This document shows, in pieces, positions 1 to 11,211 of a stretch of 64,000 nt of DNA. The translations under genes and the position numbers were made by a program. The notes beneath the pieces are model-generated. The model worked only from the letters and a program-made list of their open reading frames with translations. It did not search any database and was not told the DNA's origin. This stretch comes from Rhizobium ruizarguesonis (GTDB lineage: Bacteria; Pseudomonadota; Alphaproteobacteria; Rhizobiales; Rhizobiaceae), in the NCBI RefSeq assembly GCF_012349115.1, contig NZ_PQIG01000133.1:124001-188000 (forward strand), read 5' to 3'. How positions within the stretch are numbered: position 1 is the first letter of the stretch; every line of letters starts with the position of its first letter.

Positions 1-203
1 TCAACCAAGAGTTTAAATGAATCCGTTACAATTTGATTCCGGTCAAGCGCGCGGACATTGCCGCGGCAAGCTCCAGGCAAGGATCAAGAAACGGGTGGAG
101 ATGCAGCAAGTGCGGCGCGAGGAGACGTTTTCTCAGACCTGAAATTGCGTTAAGACCCGCCAGCCTCCCCAGGCGCTCCATAAAAATACTGATTGGAATG
201 AAA

Positions 204-1517
204 ATGACAGACGCGATCTCCGCATCGCCGAGTCCCGCCTCGAACAGCGCGCAAGTCAATTCCCCGGCTCGCGTTCTCATCGCCAGCCTTGTCGGCACTA
301 CCATCGAATTCTTCGACTTCTACGTCTACGCGACGGCAGCCGTCCTCGTCTTCCCGCATCTCTTCTTCCCGGCAAGCGATTCGAACGCCGCAACGCTGCA
401 GTCGCTCGTCACTTTCTCGATCGCCTTCTTCGCCCGCCCCATCGGCGCCGTCATTTTCGGTCATTTCGGCGATCGCATCGGCCGCAAGGCGACACTCGTC
501 GCCGCGCTGATGACGATGGGGCTTTCGACGGTCCTGATCGGCATGCTGCCGGGCTATGATGCGATCGGCATCGCAGCACCCTTGTTGCTGGCGCTTTGCC
601 GCTTCGGCCAGGGCCTCGGCCTCGGCGGCGAATGGGGCGGCGCCGTTCTGCTTGCCACCGAAAACGCTCCTCCCGGCAAGCGCAGCTGGTACGCCATGTT
701 CCCGCAGCTGGGCGCGCCGATCGGCTTCATCCTCTCCTCCGGCTTCTTCCTCATCCTGGCGGAAACGATGAGCAACGAGGATTTCCTCGATTACGGGTGG
801 CGCATTCCCTTCATCGCCAGCCTCGCCCTTGTCGCCGTCGGCCTCTATGTCCGCCTCAAGATCGCCGAGACGCCGGAATTTCGCAAAGCCGTCGAAAAGC
901 ACGAGCGCGTCGCCGTGCCGATCGAAGTGGTCTTCCGCAACCATCTGCGCAGCCTGATCCTCGGCACCTTCATTGCCGTCGCGACCTTCGTGCTGTTCTA
1001 CCTGATGACGGTCTTCACGCTCTCCTGGGGCACGACACCTCTGGAAAAGGGCGGGCTCGGTTATACGAGAGAGCAGTTCCTGGTCGTCCAGCTTGTCGGC
1101 GTCGTCTTCTTCGGCCTGACAATCCCGCTCTCCGGCTGGCTCTCCGATCTCTATTCGCGCCGCATCATCCTGACGCTGACGACAATTGCCATCGTGATCT
1201 TCGGCTTCTTCTACGCGACGCTGTTGACCAGCGGCCTCACAGGCGCTTTCCTGTGCTCGATCATCGGCCTCGCCTTGATGGGCTTCACCTATGGTCCGAT
1301 CGGCGCTGCCCTGGCCGCCCCCTTTCCGACCACGGTGCGCTATACCGGCGCCTCGATGACCTTCAACCTCGGCGGCATCTTCGGCGCCTCGCTCGCTCCC
1401 TATATCGCCACCTGGCTCGCCACCCATTACAGCCTGGACTATGTCGGCTACTATCTCGCCGCCTCGGCCGTAATCTCGCTGGTCTGCATCCAGCTGTCGG
1501 GCCGCGAGGAAGTCTGA
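204..1517 (+). CDS. MFS transporter, metabolite:H+ symporter (MHS) family
   Basis: Predicted inner-membrane secondary transporter of about 437 residues with roughly 12 hydrophobic segments. The loop motif GDRIGRK after TM2 is the MFS signature, and RFGQGLGLGGEWGG near residue 130 is typical of the MHS branch (ProP, KgtP, ShiA, YhjE), which imports organic acids or osmolytes with protons. The substrate cannot be read from the sequence. The ATG at 204 is preferred over the ATG two codons upstream because a GGA lies 6 nt before it; an in-frame extension to position 33 reads as non-coding. It is followed by its own terminator and appears monocistronic. Confidence 0.9.
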   Translation: MTDAISASPSPASNSAQVNSPARVLIASLVGTTIEFFDFYVYATAAVLVFPHLFFPASDSNAATLQSLVTFSIAFFARPIGAVIFGHFGDRIGRKATLVAALMTMGLSTVLIGMLPGYDAIGIAAPLLLALCRFGQGLGLGGEWGGAVLLATENAPPGKRSWYAMFPQLGAPIGFILSSGFFLILAETMSNEDFLDYGWRIPFIASLALVAVGLYVRLKIAETPEFRKAVEKHERVAVPIEVVFRNHLRSLILGTFIAVATFVLFYLMTVFTLSWGTTPLEKGGLGYTREQFLVVQLVGVVFFGLTIPLSGWLSDLYSRRIILTLTTIAIVIFGFFYATLLTSGLTGAFLCSIIGLALMGFTYGPIGAALAAPFPTTVRYTGASMTFNLGGIFGASLAPYIATWLATHYSLDYVGYYLAASAVISLVCIQLSGREEV

Positions 1518-1540
1518 ACCTCGAGTAGCAAGTGAACAAC

Positions 1541-1569
1541 AAGCCGCGACGGCTAACGTCGCGGCTTTT
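1541..1569 (+). terminator. Rho-independent terminator after the MFS gene
   Basis: An inverted repeat AAGCCGCGACG / CGTCGCGGCTT with a 5-nt loop is followed by TTTTG. It lies 24 nt after the MFS stop codon and separates this gene from the epimerase gene. Confidence 0.8.
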
Positions 1570-1631
1570 GTATTGATGCCATGAGCACTTCCGGTTAACC
1601 CGAGCACTCACGGCAAAACGGGGAACAGATC

Positions 1632-2561
1632 ATGCGATGCCTCATTACCGGCGCAGCCGGCTTTGTCGGTGGACCACTCGTCGAGAGACTGCATGGAGAG
1701 CGGATATGCGAGCTTGCAGTGACGACGCGATCTGCAGCCGCCAGCTTCCCGACATCTGTGCGGCATTTCCCCATCGAGATAACAAGCGAAACCGATTGGA
1801 CAGCGGTTCTCGAGGGTATCGATGTCATCGTCCATCTCGCCGCTCGTGTTCACATCATGAACGACCGCGCAGCCGATCCGCTTGCGGAATTTCGCCGGAT
1901 CAACACCGCCGCCACGTTGAACCTCGCCGAACAGGCCGCCCGCGCAGGCGTAAAAAGGTTCGTCTTCATCAGCAGCATCAAGGTCAATGGCGAGGAAAAC
2001 GATCGCCCCTTCCGGCACGACGATACGCCAATGCCGATCGATCCCTATGGCATCTCGAAACTGGAAACTGAAATCGGGCTGCAGGAAATCGCCGCCCGAA
2101 CAGGCATGGAAGTCGTCGTCATTCGCCCGCCGCTCGTCTATGGACCCGGCGCGCGGGGCAACTTCGCCCTGCTCGTCGGACTGGTCAGGAAGAAGATACC
2201 GCTCCCTTTCGCGTCGCTGAAGAACCGCCGGACACTGGTTGCGCTTCCAAATCTCGTCGATCTGATCATCGCCGGGATGAAGCATCCCGGCGCAGCCGGC
2301 CAGACCTTTCTCGCAGGCGATGGAGAAGATCTTTCGACTCCCGGGCTTATCGAAGGGATTGCCGCAGGGCTGGGTGTCAAACCGATGTTGCTCCCGTTCC
2401 CCCCCGCCCTGTTGCAGATGGGCGCGAGGGTCACGGGAAAGGACGCAGTCTACCAGCGTCTTTGCGGTTCCCTGCAGGTCGATATATCCCACGCTCGCGG
2501 CGTGCTTGGCTGGTCGCCCCTCGTCACGGCGCGCGAAGGCCTGAAGCTTGCGGTGAAGTAA
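1632..2561 (+). CDS. NAD-dependent epimerase/dehydratase (extended SDR)
   Basis: A 309-residue extended short-chain dehydrogenase/reductase of the UDP-sugar epimerase type. The N-terminal Rossmann motif GAAGFVGG is at residues 7-14, the catalytic Ser lies in ISS (113-115), and the YxxxK pair is Tyr139/Lys143 in YGISK. It resembles UDP-glucose or UDP-GlcNAc 4-epimerases used for surface polysaccharide, but the substrate is not determinable. The start has a GGGGAA ribosome site. It is convergent with murB, ending 3 nt from it with no visible terminator between. Its position just past the dcw operon suggests a polysaccharide gene placed where ddl would often be. Confidence 0.85.
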   Translation: MRCLITGAAGFVGGPLVERLHGERICELAVTTRSAAASFPTSVRHFPIEITSETDWTAVLEGIDVIVHLAARVHIMNDRAADPLAEFRRINTAATLNLAEQAARAGVKRFVFISSIKVNGEENDRPFRHDDTPMPIDPYGISKLETEIGLQEIAARTGMEVVVIRPPLVYGPGARGNFALLVGLVRKKIPLPFASLKNRRTLVALPNLVDLIIAGMKHPGAAGQTFLAGDGEDLSTPGLIEGIAAGLGVKPMLLPFPPALLQMGARVTGKDAVYQRLCGSLQVDISHARGVLGWSPLVTAREGLKLAVK

Positions 2562-2564
2562 CCG

Positions 2565-3539
2565 TTACTCGCTCGTCACACCGTGGAACGGACGCACTTC
2601 GCGGCCGGGCATGAAGACGCCGAGACGTTTGATTTCCCATTCGAGCTTGATGCCGTCTTTCTCGAAGACCTCGCGGCGCACCTGCTCGCCGAGATATTCG
2701 AGGTCGTAGCCGGTCGCCTGCCCCATGTTGATCATGAAATTGCAGTGAAGCGCCGACATCTGCGCGCCGCCGATGACGAGACCGCGGCAGCCCGCTTCGT
2801 CGATCAGTTTCCAGGCCGAATGGCCCTGCGGGTTCTTGAAGGTCGAGCCGCCTGTCTTTTCGCGCACTGGCTGCACCGTCTCGCGGTGATTGCGCACGGC
2901 GTCCATCTCGGCGCGGATCTGTGCGCGCTCTTCCGGATAACCCTCGAACAGCACCGAGGTGAAGATCAGATCTGTCGATGCTGTGGAATGCCGGTAGGAA
3001 TAGCCCATCTCGGCATTGGAAAGCACGTGCTTGTCGCCCTTGCGGTCGACCGCATGGACCTCGATCAGCCGCTCGCGCGTCTCCACGCCGTTTGCGCCGG
3101 CATTCATGCGCGCCGCGCCGCCGATGCCGCCCGGAATGCCGTAGAAGAAATGAAAGCCGCCGATGCCGTTGTCCATCGCCATCGCCGCCACGTGTTTATC
3201 CGGGCAGATGGCGCCGGCCAGAATGCGGTTTTCGCCGGCGAGCTCGACGAAGCCGAACCCCTTGGCCGACAGGCGCAGCACGACGCCGGGAATACCGCCG
3301 TCGCGTACCAGGATGTTGGAGCCGACGCCGACCACCGTCAGCGGCACCTCTTCCGGCAATATCTTCAGGAAGGCGATGAGATCGTCGATGTCATGCGGCT
3401 GGAACATCAGCTCGGCCAGGCCACCGGCCCTGAACCAGGTGACACGGTCCATCGGGGCATCCGGCGTGATACGGCCGCGGATATCCTTTACACCGTCTCC
3501 GAGAGACGCGAGAAGCTTTTCCCCATTCACCTGTTTCAT
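2565..3539 (-). CDS. murB: UDP-N-acetylenolpyruvoylglucosamine reductase
   Basis: Cytoplasmic FAD enzyme that reduces UDP-GlcNAc-enolpyruvate to UDP-MurNAc, the second committed step of peptidoglycan precursor synthesis. The 324-residue protein shows the FAD-binding [14 protein letters not shown] segment (residues 69-82), the substrate loop YSYRHS (180-185), the catalytic Ser232 in GGSTFKNP, and Glu302 in the C-terminal EWEIKRLG segment. Length and motifs match type IIa MurB. It is the last gene of the minus-strand dcw operon; its ATG overlaps the murC stop by 4 nt, so translation is probably coupled. Confidence 0.97.
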   Translation of the reverse strand: MKQVNGEKLLASLGDGVKDIRGRITPDAPMDRVTWFRAGGLAELMFQPHDIDDLIAFLKILPEEVPLTVVGVGSNILVRDGGIPGVVLRLSAKGFGFVELAGENRILAGAICPDKHVAAMAMDNGIGGFHFFYGIPGGIGGAARMNAGANGVETRERLIEVHAVDRKGDKHVLSNAEMGYSYRHSTASTDLIFTSVLFEGYPEERAQIRAEMDAVRNHRETVQPVREKTGGSTFKNPQGHSAWKLIDEAGCRGLVIGGAQMSALHCNFMINMGQATGYDLEYLGEQVRREVFEKDGIKLEWEIKRLGVFMPGREVRPFHGVTSE

Positions 3540-4951
3540 ACGGACTTTCCCGATAGGCCTTCCAGTTGCTTGGGCAGCGCCGCCGCCCAGGATGTGATGC
3601 TCCCAGCCCCCAACAGAACCACGAAATCGCCAGGCTTTGCAACCTCCGCGACCATCTGCGGCAAAAGCTCCGCCGAGTTTATAAAGCGGGCGTCGCGATG
3701 GCCGCCGGATTTTATGCGTGAGACCAGCGACACGGAATCGATGCCTTCGATCGGATCCTCGCCGGCCGCATAGACGGGTGCCAGGAAGATGCTGTCGGCA
3801 TCGTTGAAGCAGGCGGCGAATTCCTCGAACAGGCTCGCAAGACGGCTAAAGCGATGCGGCTGGTGGACGGCGATGACACGCCCCTTGCAGGATTCCCGGG
3901 CGGCGCGCAGCACCGCCTTGATCTCGACGGGATGATGGCCGTAATCGTCGAATATCTGCACGCCGTTCCACTCGCCGGTCAGCGTGAAACGGCGCTTAAC
4001 GCCACCGAAGGAGGCAAGTCCCTTGGCGATATCGGCGCTCGATATGCCGAGCCGGTTGGCAACGACGATCGCCGCCGTTGCGTTGGAAATATTATGGCGC
4101 CCCGGCATCGGCATGACCAGCCCCTTGAGCTCGATCACCTGGCCGGTGCGGCGGCGGCGGATTTCGACGTCGAATATTGAGCGCGTGCCGTCGATGCGCA
4201 CATTCTTGAAGCGCACGTCGGCCTGCGGGTTCTCGCCATAGGTGATGATCTTGCGGTCCTCGATGCGGCCGACCAGCGACTGTACCTCGGGATGGTCGAG
4301 ACACATGACGCCGAAGCCGTAGAACGGCACGTTCTCGACGAACTGCCGGAAGGCTGCGCGCACGGCGTCGAAATTGCCGTAATGGTCGAGATGTTCCGGG
4401 TCGATATTGGTGATGACCGCGACATCGGCCGGAAGCTTCAGGAAGGTGCCGTCCGATTCGTCGGCCTCGACCACCATCCACTCGCCCTCACCCATGCGGG
4501 CATTAGTGCCGTAGGCATTGATGATGCCGCCATTGATGACGGTCGGGTCGAGCCCGCCGGCTTCGAGCAGTGTGGCGACCAGCGAGGTGGTCGTCGTCTT
4601 GCCATGCGTGCCGCCGATGGCGATCGCATTGCGGAAGCGCATCAGCTCGGCCAGCATTTCGGCGCGGCGCACCACCGGCAGCAGCTTTTCGCGCGCGGCG
4701 ATGAGCTCCGGATTGCTCTTCTTGATCGCCGTCGACACGACGACGACTTCGGCCTCGCCCAGGTTTTCGGCCCGGTGACCGACAAACACCTCGATGCCCT
4801 TGTCGCGCAGGCGCTGGACATTGGCGCTGTCAGCCTGGTCCGATCCCTGCACCTTGTGGCCGAGATTGTGCAGCACCTCGGCAATGCCGCTCATGCCGAT
4901 GCCACCGATGCCGATGAAATGGACGAGGCCGATCGTCTTCGGCAGTTTCAT
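3536..4951 (-). CDS. murC: UDP-N-acetylmuramate--L-alanine ligase
   Basis: ATP-dependent ligase adding L-alanine to UDP-MurNAc in the cytoplasm. The 471-residue protein has the N-terminal Rossmann GIGGIGMSG motif (residues 14-22), which binds the UDP moiety, and the Mur-ligase P-loop GTHGKTTT (114-121). The central DPEHLDHYG and later DDYGHHP segments are characteristic of MurC. Start and stop overlap the neighbours murG and murB by 4 nt each (ATGA junctions), consistent with one polycistronic, coupled mRNA. Confidence 0.97.
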   Translation of the reverse strand: MKLPKTIGLVHFIGIGGIGMSGIAEVLHNLGHKVQGSDQADSANVQRLRDKGIEVFVGHRAENLGEAEVVVVSTAIKKSNPELIAAREKLLPVVRRAEMLAELMRFRNAIAIGGTHGKTTTTSLVATLLEAGGLDPTVINGGIINAYGTNARMGEGEWMVVEADESDGTFLKLPADVAVITNIDPEHLDHYGNFDAVRAAFRQFVENVPFYGFGVMCLDHPEVQSLVGRIEDRKIITYGENPQADVRFKNVRIDGTRSIFDVEIRRRRTGQVIELKGLVMPMPGRHNISNATAAIVVANRLGISSADIAKGLASFGGVKRRFTLTGEWNGVQIFDDYGHHPVEIKAVLRAARESCKGRVIAVHQPHRFSRLASLFEEFAACFNDADSIFLAPVYAAGEDPIEGIDSVSLVSRIKSGGHRDARFINSAELLPQMVAEVAKPGDFVVLLGAGSITSWAAALPKQLEGLSGKSV

Positions 4952-6072
4952 GCGCGTGTCCTCTTGAATTCCGCAATTGTCCGTCTGGCGGCAATAGCCT
5001 CAACCATGTCGGCAAGCAAGTTCGCGGCATCGGGTTTCCCGGCGCGTTTCGCCGCCGCCGCCATGTGCGAAAGCTTTTCCGGATCATTCATGACAGCCGT
5101 CAGGATCGCCGCGATCTTCTCCGGCGAAAGCTCCGACTGGGCGATCACCTTCGCTCCGCCGGTCGCAGCGAGTGCCGCCGCATTCGCCGCCTGGTCGTGA
5201 TCGAGAGCATGCGGGTAAGGGACGAGCACGGCTGGCCGGCCGATGACGGAGATTTCCGAAACGGTGGAGGCGCCCGAACGGCAGATGACGAGATGCGCTT
5301 TCGCCAGCCTCTCGGCCATGTCGGTAAAGAAGGGGGCGATATCGGCCCCCATCTCCAGCTTGGCGACGCAGCCGCTGACCATGTCCATATCCTCGGGACG
5401 CACCTGCTGGGTGATGCGCAGGCGCACGCGAAGCGCCTCGTCGAGCAGGCTGATCGCCGTCGGCAGCGCCTTGGAGAAATATTGCGCGCCCTGGCTGCCG
5501 CCGAAGACGACGAGGTTGAAGGCCTCGCCCGGATGCGACGGCATGTAAGGCACCTCGGCCGCGGCGATGATCGCCGGGCGGACCGGATTGCCCGTCGTCA
5601 CCGTCTTGTCTGGAAAGGCAGCGCCTCCCTCCGGCAGGAACCCGCCGGCGATGGCCTGCACGCGGGTTGCCAAGGCCTTGTTGGCGCGCCCCATCACGGC
5701 ATTCTGCTCGTGAATCATCGAGGGCACGCCGAGCCGGGTGGCGGCAAGCAGCGGCGGCACGGTGGGATAACCACCGAAACCAACGACAATGATAGGCCGC
5801 AGCCGCTGAATCAGCTTCTTTGCCGCCCGCATGCCGCTCCAGAGCGTCCACAGCGAGCGGGCGACAGCAACCGGGTTCTTCGAGCCGATCGTTGCCGACG
5901 GCACGACATGGATTTCCTCGGCCGGAAACTTGCCGGCATAACGCTCGGCCCGGCTGTCCGTGACGAGATGCACCGAATAGCCGCGCTCCTTCAGCTTGAA
6001 GGCCAGCGCCTCCGCCGGGAACACATGGCCGCCGGTCCCCCCGGCGGCAAGCAGCACGATGCCTTTGCTCAT
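4948..6072 (-). CDS. murG: UDP-GlcNAc:lipid I N-acetylglucosaminyltransferase
   Basis: Peripheral inner-membrane GT28 glycosyltransferase converting lipid I to lipid II. The 374-residue protein carries [10 protein letters not shown] at residues 11-20 (lipid I/phosphate loop), HEQN at 121-124, and the donor-binding GGSQGA loop at 191-196, with a C-terminal [10 protein letters not shown] segment that contacts UDP-GlcNAc. It lies between ftsW (6-nt gap) and murC (4-nt overlap). Colocation with ftsW pairs lipid II formation with its septal polymerase. Confidence 0.97.
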   Translation of the reverse strand: MSKGIVLLAAGGTGGHVFPAEALAFKLKERGYSVHLVTDSRAERYAGKFPAEEIHVVPSATIGSKNPVAVARSLWTLWSGMRAAKKLIQRLRPIIVVGFGGYPTVPPLLAATRLGVPSMIHEQNAVMGRANKALATRVQAIAGGFLPEGGAAFPDKTVTTGNPVRPAIIAAAEVPYMPSHPGEAFNLVVFGGSQGAQYFSKALPTAISLLDEALRVRLRITQQVRPEDMDMVSGCVAKLEMGADIAPFFTDMAERLAKAHLVICRSGASTVSEISVIGRPAVLVPYPHALDHDQAANAAALAATGGAKVIAQSELSPEKIAAILTAVMNDPEKLSHMAAAAKRAGKPDAANLLADMVEAIAARRTIAEFKRTRA

Positions 6073-6078
6073 GGTCTT

Positions 6079-7233
6079 CTACTCCGCCGGCATGCCGTGC
6101 GGGACGCGGAAGAGGCTCCGGTCCTGCGCGCGTTTTTCCGGTCGATGGCGGGTCAGCGCCAAGATGAAGCCGGCGGTGACGCAGATCGCCACCATGGACG
6201 AGCCACCATAGGAAATCAGCGGCAGCGTCATGCCCTTCGCCGGCAACAGTTCGAGATTGACGCCGATATTGATGATCGACTGGATGCCCATCTGCAGCAC
6301 CAGGCCGGCGACGGCGAAGCGGTTGAAGTCATTCCGTTCGCGATAGGCATGCGAGAGGCCGCGCAGCACCAGAACGGTAAACAGCGCAACGAGCGCCATG
6401 CAGAAGACGATGCCGAATTCCTCGGCCGCGACCGAGAAGATGAAGTCGGTATGCGCATCCGGGATGATGCGCTTGACGATGCCTTCGCCCGGCCCTTGGC
6501 CGAACCAGCTGCCGCGGATGATCGCCTCGCGCGCCGTATCGATCTGGAACGTGTCGCCTTCGCCGGTCATGAATTTGTCTATACGCAACGCAACGTGCGG
6601 GAAGACGTAATAGGCGCTGAGCAGGCCGCCGGCGCCGCCGATGCCGAGCAGCATGATCCAGATCCACGGCATGCCGGCCATGAAGAACATCCCACCCCAG
6701 ACGGCCGTGGTCAGGATGGTCTGGCCGAGGTCCGGCTGCGCGATGAGAAGGGCTGCGACGATCCCGAACAGAATGATGGCAAAGAGATTGCCGGGGATCT
6801 CCGGCTGGCGCGCATGTTCGGCAAACAGCCAGGCGCAGACCACGACGAAGGCGGGCTTCATGAATTCCGATGGCTGGATGGAAAGGCCGGCGATCCAGAT
6901 CCAACGCCTGCCACCCTTGACCTCCTGCCCAACGAACAGCACCAGCACCATCATGGCGACCGAGATGATCAGGATCAGGATCGCGGTTCGTCGCACCTGG
7001 CGCGGCGTCAGGAACGACAGCCCGAGCATGACGCCGATCGAGGGGATCATGAAGGCGGCATGGCGCTTTACGAAGTGGAAAGGCTCGAGCCCGATGCGTT
7101 CGGCGACCGCAGGAGATGCCGCAAATGACAGCATGAATCCGATGCCCATCAGAAAGATGAACATCGCCAGGAAGAAGCGGTCGATGGTCCAGAACCAATC
7201 GGCCAGAGGCCCACGTTCCGCGCGGCTTACCAT
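6079..7233 (-). CDS. ftsW: Septal SEDS peptidoglycan polymerase FtsW
   Basis: Multi-pass inner-membrane SEDS-family glycosyltransferase that polymerises lipid II at the division septum with its partner FtsI. The 384-residue protein is hydrophobic throughout with about 10 membrane segments. SEDS landmarks include the QPDLGQT loop and the PLISYGGSS motif near the C terminus. RodA-type proteins are similar, but location between murD and murG in the dcw operon identifies FtsW. The start ATG lies 1 nt after the murD stop. Confidence 0.95.
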   Translation of the reverse strand: MVSRAERGPLADWFWTIDRFFLAMFIFLMGIGFMLSFAASPAVAERIGLEPFHFVKRHAAFMIPSIGVMLGLSFLTPRQVRRTAILILIISVAMMVLVLFVGQEVKGGRRWIWIAGLSIQPSEFMKPAFVVVCAWLFAEHARQPEIPGNLFAIILFGIVAALLIAQPDLGQTILTTAVWGGMFFMAGMPWIWIMLLGIGGAGGLLSAYYVFPHVALRIDKFMTGEGDTFQIDTAREAIIRGSWFGQGPGEGIVKRIIPDAHTDFIFSVAAEEFGIVFCMALVALFTVLVLRGLSHAYRERNDFNRFAVAGLVLQMGIQSIINIGVNLELLPAKGMTLPLISYGGSSMVAICVTAGFILALTRHRPEKRAQDRSLFRVPHGMPAE

Positions 7234-7234
7234 G

Positions 7235-8647
7235 TCATTTCTCTCCTGTTGCCGGACCGATCAGCATCGCAATCCCGTCAAGCGCTGCCACGTGGCCGAC
7301 GAAGGCTTCGCCCCTGACTTCGAAATTCTTATACTGGTCGAAGCTTGCGCAAGCCGGGGATAACATCACGGCCGAAGCGGCGCTCTCGTCGCGTTCGGCA
7401 TCGGCGGCCGCATGCGCGACGGCGCGCTCCAGCGTATCCGATATTTCGTAAGGAACAGCCTCGCCGAGCGTCGCGGCGAATTCCGCCGCCGCCTCGCCGA
7501 TCAGATAGGCCTTGGCGATGCGCGGAAAATAGGGAGCGAGCGTCGTGATGCCGCCAGCCTTCGGCAGGCCGCCGGCGATCCAGTAGATGCGATCATAGCT
7601 CGAAAGGGCCGGCGCCGCGGCATCGGCATTGGTCGCCTTGGAATCGTTGACGAAAACGACACGGCCACGCTGCCCGACCGGCTGCATGCGGTGCTTGAGG
7701 CCGGGGAACGAGGCAAGGCCGGCGCGGATGTCATCGGCCGACACGCCGACGGCAAGGCAGGCAGCGACGGCTGCGGCGGCGTTCTGCGCATTGTGGCTGC
7801 CGCGCAGCGTCTGGATGCCGTCGAGATCGACGAAAGGCAGCATCGCTCCGCCGGCAGCTTTGATGAGCTTGGTGCCCTCGGCATAAATCCCGTCGGCCGC
7901 GACGTTGCGGCGCGAGATGCGGACCACCTTGACGCCCGCCCGCTCCACGCGGTCGGCAATCAGCGCCGAATGGCTGTCGTCGATGCCGACGATTGCGACA
8001 TCGCTGCCGGCGACCAGCCTTTCCTTGACATCGGCATAATGCTGCATCGTGCCGTGACGGTCGAGATGATCGGGCGTCAGGTTGAGCAGGATGCCGGCCG
8101 ACGGGTCCAGCGTCGGCGCCAGATCGATCTGGTAGGAGGAGCATTCGACGACGTAATAACGCTCGGCCTTCGGCGGATCGAGCGTCAGCACCGCCGTACC
8201 GATATTGCCGCCGAGCTGCGTGTCGTAGCCGGCGGATTTCAGGATATGGGCGATCAGCGCCGTCGTCGTCGACTTGCCGTTGGTGCCTGTTATGGCGATG
8301 AAAGGGCAATCCGGCGCATGGGCGCGGCGCTCGCGTACGAAGAGCTCGACATCGCCGACGATATCGACGCCGGCCGCGCGGGCAAGATCGACAGTCCAAT
8401 GCGGCTTCGGATGGGTGAGCGGTACGCCAGGCGACAGCACGAACAGCGCCTGCTGGCTCCAGTCGATGCTGTGCAGGTCTTCCGTCCTGATGCCTTCGGC
8501 AGCGGCCTTGGCTACGCTGTCGGGATTATCGTCCCAGGCGGTCACCTCGGCACCGCCTGCGATCAGCGCCCGGGCGGTAGCAAAGCCGGAACCGCCGAGC
8601 CCGAAGAGGGCGACCTTGCTGTCCTTGAGCGTCGTGACCGGGATCAT
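7235..8647 (-). CDS. murD: UDP-N-acetylmuramoyl-L-alanine--D-glutamate ligase
   Basis: Cytoplasmic ATP-dependent ligase adding D-glutamate to UDP-MurNAc-L-Ala. The 470-residue protein has an N-terminal nucleotide-fold GLGGSGFAT motif (residues 16-24), the P-loop GTNGKSTTT (121-129), and the [11 protein letters not shown] and NDSKATN motifs specific to MurD. It is 7 nt downstream of mraY and 1 nt upstream of ftsW within the dcw operon. Confidence 0.97.
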   Translation of the reverse strand: MIPVTTLKDSKVALFGLGGSGFATARALIAGGAEVTAWDDNPDSVAKAAAEGIRTEDLHSIDWSQQALFVLSPGVPLTHPKPHWTVDLARAAGVDIVGDVELFVRERRAHAPDCPFIAITGTNGKSTTTALIAHILKSAGYDTQLGGNIGTAVLTLDPPKAERYYVVECSSYQIDLAPTLDPSAGILLNLTPDHLDRHGTMQHYADVKERLVAGSDVAIVGIDDSHSALIADRVERAGVKVVRISRRNVAADGIYAEGTKLIKAAGGAMLPFVDLDGIQTLRGSHNAQNAAAAVAACLAVGVSADDIRAGLASFPGLKHRMQPVGQRGRVVFVNDSKATNADAAAPALSSYDRIYWIAGGLPKAGGITTLAPYFPRIAKAYLIGEAAAEFAATLGEAVPYEISDTLERAVAHAAADAERDESAASAVMLSPACASFDQYKNFEVRGEAFVGHVAALDGIAMLIGPATGEK

Positions 8648-8654
8648 CGCCGCC

Positions 8655-9755
8655 TCACCGGAGCTTCAGCGTCGAAAGGCCGAGCATGGCAAGGCCGACG
8701 GCAACGATCCAGAAGCGGATCACCACCTGGCTCTCGGTCCAGCCCTTCTTCTCGAAGTGATGATGGATCGGCGCCATCAGGAAGACGCGCCGGCCGGTCA
8801 TCTTGAAGAAGCCGACCTGGATGATTACGGACAACGTCTCGATGACGAAGAGGCCGCCGATGATCGCCATGACGATCTCATGCTTGGTGGCAACAGCGAC
8901 GGTGCCGATCGTGCCGCCGAGTGCCAGCGACCCGGTGTCGCCCATGAAAATGGCGGCCGGCGGCGCGTTGAACCAGAGGAAGCCGAGGCCGGCTCCGATG
9001 ACGGCGCCGAGCACGACGGCGAGCTCGCCGGTGCCGGGCACGAAATTGATCTGCAGGTAGTTCGCAAACACCACGTTGCCGGCGAGATAGGCGATGACGC
9101 CAAAGGAGGCGGCGGCGATCATCACAGGCACGATGGCAAGTCCGTCAAGGCCGTCCGTCAGGTTGACGGCATTGCCGGCGCCGACGATGACGAAGCCGCC
9201 GAAGACGACGAACATGATGCCGATATTGATCATGAAGTCCTTGAAGAAGGGAAAGGCGATCGAGGAGCCGAAGGTCGAGCCGGCAATCCCCGAGGCAAGG
9301 GCGGTGCGCATCATGAAATAGACGGCGATGCCGGCGATGACGAATTCGATGCCGAGACGCGCCTTGCCGGAAAAGCCCATATGGCTCTGCTTCGTGACCT
9401 TAAGATAATCGTCGTAGAAGCCGATCGCGCCGAAGCCCAGCGTCACCAGCAGCGTCGCGACGACATAGACGTTGGAAAGATCGGCCCAGAGCAGCGATGC
9501 GCCGACGATGCCGGCGAGGATCATCAACCCGCCCATGGTCGGCGTGCCGGCCTTCTTGAAATGTGTCTGCGGCCCGTCGGCGCGGATCGGCTGGCCCTTG
9601 CCCTGCCGGATGCGCAGCGAATTGATGATCGTCGGCCCGAATAGGAAGACGATCAGCGCTGAGGTGAAGAGAGCGGCTCCCGTGCGGAAGGTAATATATC
9701 TGAACAGATTCAGAAATTTAAAATATTCTGACAGTTCGACAAGCCAGATCAGCAT
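8655..9755 (-). CDS. mraY: Phospho-N-acetylmuramoyl-pentapeptide transferase
   Basis: Inner-membrane enzyme transferring phospho-MurNAc-pentapeptide to undecaprenyl phosphate to make lipid I. The 366-residue protein has about 10 membrane segments. The Mg-binding DDYLKV motif is at residues 115-120, the central [10 protein letters not shown] motif holds further catalytic aspartates, and [13 protein letters not shown] near the C terminus is the MraY histidine motif. It sits between murF (22-nt gap) and murD. The gap to murF is one of the larger ones in the operon and is AT-rich. Confidence 0.97.
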   Translation of the reverse strand: MLIWLVELSEYFKFLNLFRYITFRTGAALFTSALIVFLFGPTIINSLRIRQGKGQPIRADGPQTHFKKAGTPTMGGLMILAGIVGASLLWADLSNVYVVATLLVTLGFGAIGFYDDYLKVTKQSHMGFSGKARLGIEFVIAGIAVYFMMRTALASGIAGSTFGSSIAFPFFKDFMINIGIMFVVFGGFVIVGAGNAVNLTDGLDGLAIVPVMIAAASFGVIAYLAGNVVFANYLQINFVPGTGELAVVLGAVIGAGLGFLWFNAPPAAIFMGDTGSLALGGTIGTVAVATKHEIVMAIIGGLFVIETLSVIIQVGFFKMTGRRVFLMAPIHHHFEKKGWTESQVVIRFWIVAVGLAMLGLSTLKLR

Positions 9756-9777
9756 TCAGGGCCCCTTGTTTACCCGA

Positions 9778-11211
9778 TCAAAATTCGCGTTGCGTGTCGG
9801 CAAATGGCGGGAACTTGTCAAGGAGCGCGGCGACGATCTTGCCGAAACCGATGCCCAGAGACGATTTCACCATCAACACGTCGCCTGGCGCGACCGAGTT
9901 CAATACATAGTCCGTCAATTCGCCCGTGTTCTCGCGATATTCGACATGGACGCTTTCCGGCAACGATTCCTTGAGCGCAGCTATCTCGGCTCCGGCGAGC
10001 CAGACATGTTCGATACCGGCAGCAAGCAGCGGCACGGCAAGGTCGGTATGGACCTTCTGCGCATACTCGCCCATTTCCAACATGTCGCCGAGCACGGCGA
10101 TACGGCGTCCGCGGCCGGTCGGCTCGGAGGCCGCCAGCAGCGCGATCGCCGCGCGCATCGAGGCCGGATTGGCATTGTAGCTCTCGTCGATCAGCGTGAA
10201 GCTGCCGACGCCGATCGAAAGCCGGTGGCGCTTGCCCCTGCCCTTTTCCGGCTTCAGCGTCGCAAGCGCTTCGATCGCCTTCTGCATATCGGCGCCGACG
10301 ATCCTGACGACGCCGAGTGCTGCGAGCGCATTCTCGGCGATATGGCGGCCCGGCGCGCCGAGCGCAACTTCCAGCGTCTCGCCGCCGATCGTCAGCCACA
10401 GCGTCGAATTCTCGTCGGAGCCATTGAATTCTGCCAGCCGGAATTCAGCCTTGGCATGCTGGCCGAAGGAATGGATATGCTCGATGCCGAGCGATTGCGC
10501 CGTGCGGTCGAGGAAATTGAACTGGTCGTTGTCGCGGTTGAGCACGACATGCCCACCGGGTTCGAGCCCCTCGAAGATCTCGGCCTTGGCGGCGGCGATT
10601 TCCTTGATGTTCTTGAAATTGCCGAGATGCGCCGGCGCGATCGTCGTGATGATGGCGACATCGGGACGAATCATCGCCACTAGCGGCCGGATCTCGCCGG
10701 GATGGTTCATTCCAACTTCGAAGACGCCGTAATCCGTATCCTCAGCCATGCGTGCCAGCGTCAGCGGCACGCCCCAATGATTGTTGAAGGAGGCGACGGA
10801 GGCGTGCACCTTGCCGGAGGGCGACAGCACATGCCGCAGCATTTCCTTGGTGGTCGTCTTTCCCACAGATCCCGTCACCGCGATGATCTGAGCCTTAGAG
10901 CGCTCGCGCGAGGCAAGGCCGAGCCGGCCAAGTGCCGCCAGCACGTCTTCCACGACGATCATCGGCACCGTCAGGCGGCCCATGGCGGGAAGCCTCGCCT
11001 CGCTGACGACGAGAAGGGAGGCGCCGTTCGCCATCGCCATCGATGCGTAATCGTGACCATCGACACGGTCGCCCTTGATCGCGAAGAAGGCTTCGCCTGG
11101 GGCAATCGAGCGGCTGTCGATGGAGATCCCGGTGATGCCTTCGGGCAGAGTGCCGAAGGGGCGCCCCGCCATCGCCGCGATCATGTCTTCGGTCGTCCAG
11201 AGCCAGCTCAA
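9778..11211 (-). CDS. murF: UDP-MurNAc-tripeptide--D-Ala-D-Ala ligase
   Basis: ATP-dependent ligase adding D-Ala-D-Ala, completing the cytoplasmic pentapeptide. The 477-residue protein contains the P-loop [10 protein letters not shown] at residues 114-123, the AHLGNF and ENALAALG segments and the [10 protein letters not shown] motif typical of MurF. The best start is a TTG codon overlapping the murE stop (TTGA junction), which keeps the WTTEDM N terminus; an in-frame ATG nine codons later is the alternative. A TTG start suggests translation depends on ribosomes finishing murE. Confidence 0.95.
   Translation of the reverse strand: MSWLWTTEDMIAAMAGRPFGTLPEGITGISIDSRSIAPGEAFFAIKGDRVDGHDYASMAMANGASLLVVSEARLPAMGRLTVPMIVVEDVLAALGRLGLASRERSKAQIIAVTGSVGKTTTKEMLRHVLSPSGKVHASVASFNNHWGVPLTLARMAEDTDYGVFEVGMNHPGEIRPLVAMIRPDVAIITTIAPAHLGNFKNIKEIAAAKAEIFEGLEPGGHVVLNRDNDQFNFLDRTAQSLGIEHIHSFGQHAKAEFRLAEFNGSDENSTLWLTIGGETLEVALGAPGRHIAENALAALGVVRIVGADMQKAIEALATLKPEKGRGKRHRLSIGVGSFTLIDESYNANPASMRAAIALLAASEPTGRGRRIAVLGDMLEMGEYAQKVHTDLAVPLLAAGIEHVWLAGAEIAALKESLPESVHVEYRENTGELTDYVLNSVAPGDVLMVKSSLGIGFGKIVAALLDKFPPFADTQREF

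Noticed and set aside
5065-7128. 687-codon open frame on + across murG and ftsW
   Set aside because: Arg/Asp/His-rich composition, no family motifs, and fully antisense to well-supported genes; a shadow of high third-position GC.
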